DNA from: Streptomyces collinus Tu 365
Lineage (GTDB): Bacteria > Actinomycetota > Actinomycetes > Streptomycetales > Streptomycetaceae
Reading direction: 5' to 3'
DNA length: 64,000 nucleotides
Assembly: GCF_000444875.1 (NCBI RefSeq)
Contig: NC_021985.1
Span: 4,298,170 to 4,362,169, forward strand
Made by a program: the position numbers and the translations under genes. Shown one piece after another: positions 63,757 through 64,000 of the stretch. Positions within the stretch are counted from its first letter, which is position 1. Every line of letters begins with the position of its first letter. Below the pieces are notes generated by a model. That model had not been told where the DNA came from. It saw only the letters and a program-made list of their open reading frames with translations, and searched no databases.

Positions 63757-64000
63757 ATGGACGTGGCCTTGCTGCGCACCTTCGTCACCGTGCACCGGGC
63801 TGGTTCCTTCACCCGCGCCGCCGCCCTGCTGGGACTCTCCCAGCCCGCCGTCACCTCCCAGATCCGCACGCTGGAGCGCCAGCTCGGCCGCCCGCTGTTC
63901 CTGCGGCGGGCCCGTGGGGTGACGCCGACGACCATCGGCGACGAACTGGCCCACAAGGCCGCCCCCCACCTCGACGCCCTGGTCGAGATAGCCGAGCGGG
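63757..64000 (+). CDS. LysR-family transcriptional regulator, 3' part outside the window
   Basis: The first 81 residues are visible: MDVALLRTFVTVHRAGSFTR, then AAALLGLSQPAVTSQIRTLE and a typical LysR helix-turn-helix and linker (LGRPLFLRRARGVTPTTIGD). GGGGAGGG lies six bases before ATG 63757. The effector domain is beyond the end, so its target cannot be judged. Confidence 0.92.
   Translation, partial: MDVALLRTFVTVHRAGSFTRAAALLGLSQPAVTSQIRTLERQLGRPLFLRRARGVTPTTIGDELAHKAAPHLDALVEIAER

Overview
This window looks like the core chromosome of a Streptomyces species. GC content and third-position GC are very high, GTG starts are common, and many junctions overlap as ATGA or GTGA. It carries streptomycete markers: an SsgA sporulation protein with its IclR-type regulator, a fused CydCD exporter, a DUF5326 protein, a DyP/Sco/PCuAC copper set and a Rex operator before cydA. 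Gene order (pheA-serS, kptA, cydCD-cydB-cydA, hisC, thiC, ssgA-ssgR, ptpA) matches, from memory, the S. coelicolor region around SCO39xx near oriC. Three exact and two near-exact GTTTCACGTGAAAC parS sites and two DnaA-box clusters fit an origin-proximal position.

Layout. 1-1.5 kb: a broken MFS transporter gene and a minisatellite-like repeat field. 1.5-6.9 kb: leftward acyl-CoA ligase, a SigE-family sigma factor, and a three-gene lipid/steroid-type cassette (thiolase-like protein, MaoC hydratase, MaoC-DUF35 fusion). 7-16 kb: a small Asn/Gln-rich secreted protein, two prim-pol-domain proteins, a secreted beta-rich protein, tRNA-Ser(UGA), an HtrA-like protease, a glycerophosphodiesterase, an ATP-binding regulator and a SEC-C protein. 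16.7-22.5 kb: a GAF-PP2C protein, an Xaa-Pro aminopeptidase, a MocR-type regulator, a GNAT enzyme and a second ATP-binding regulator. 22.7-29 kb: a rightward copper-delivery operon. 29-33 kb: pheA, a DnaA-box spacer, serS, a HAD phosphatase and tRNA-Ser(GCU). 33-37 kb: a leftward double ABC-2 transporter operon. 37-40.8 kb: a coupled operon of M24 peptidase-like protein, hydrolase-SDR fusion and MerR regulator. 40.9-43.4 kb: kptA, an LLM oxidoreductase and a second HAD phosphatase. 43.4-49.7 kb: cydCD, cydB, cydA. 49.8-57.2 kb: a cyclophilin-fold protein, hisC, a LacI regulator, a metallophosphoesterase, a membrane protein and thiC under a TPP riboswitch. 57.4-64 kb: a His-rich YibE/F protein, ssgA-ssgR, small membrane and cupin genes, ptpA, a cystathionine-lyase-type enzyme and the start of a LysR gene.

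Most genes are ordinary housekeeping or developmental genes. The more unusual signals are at DNA level: a TPP riboswitch whose enlarged P3 arm carries a parS-like sequence, parS sites embedded in cyd and dyp coding sequence, DnaA-box clusters outside an origin, a LexA-like box before a prim-pol gene, an elaborate upstream region before a possible curli-like secreted peptide, a structured intergenic region with C-rich loops, and several GC-rich minisatellites. No CRISPR array, prophage, IS element or biosynthetic cluster was seen. All names rest on reading motifs by eye; no database search was run.
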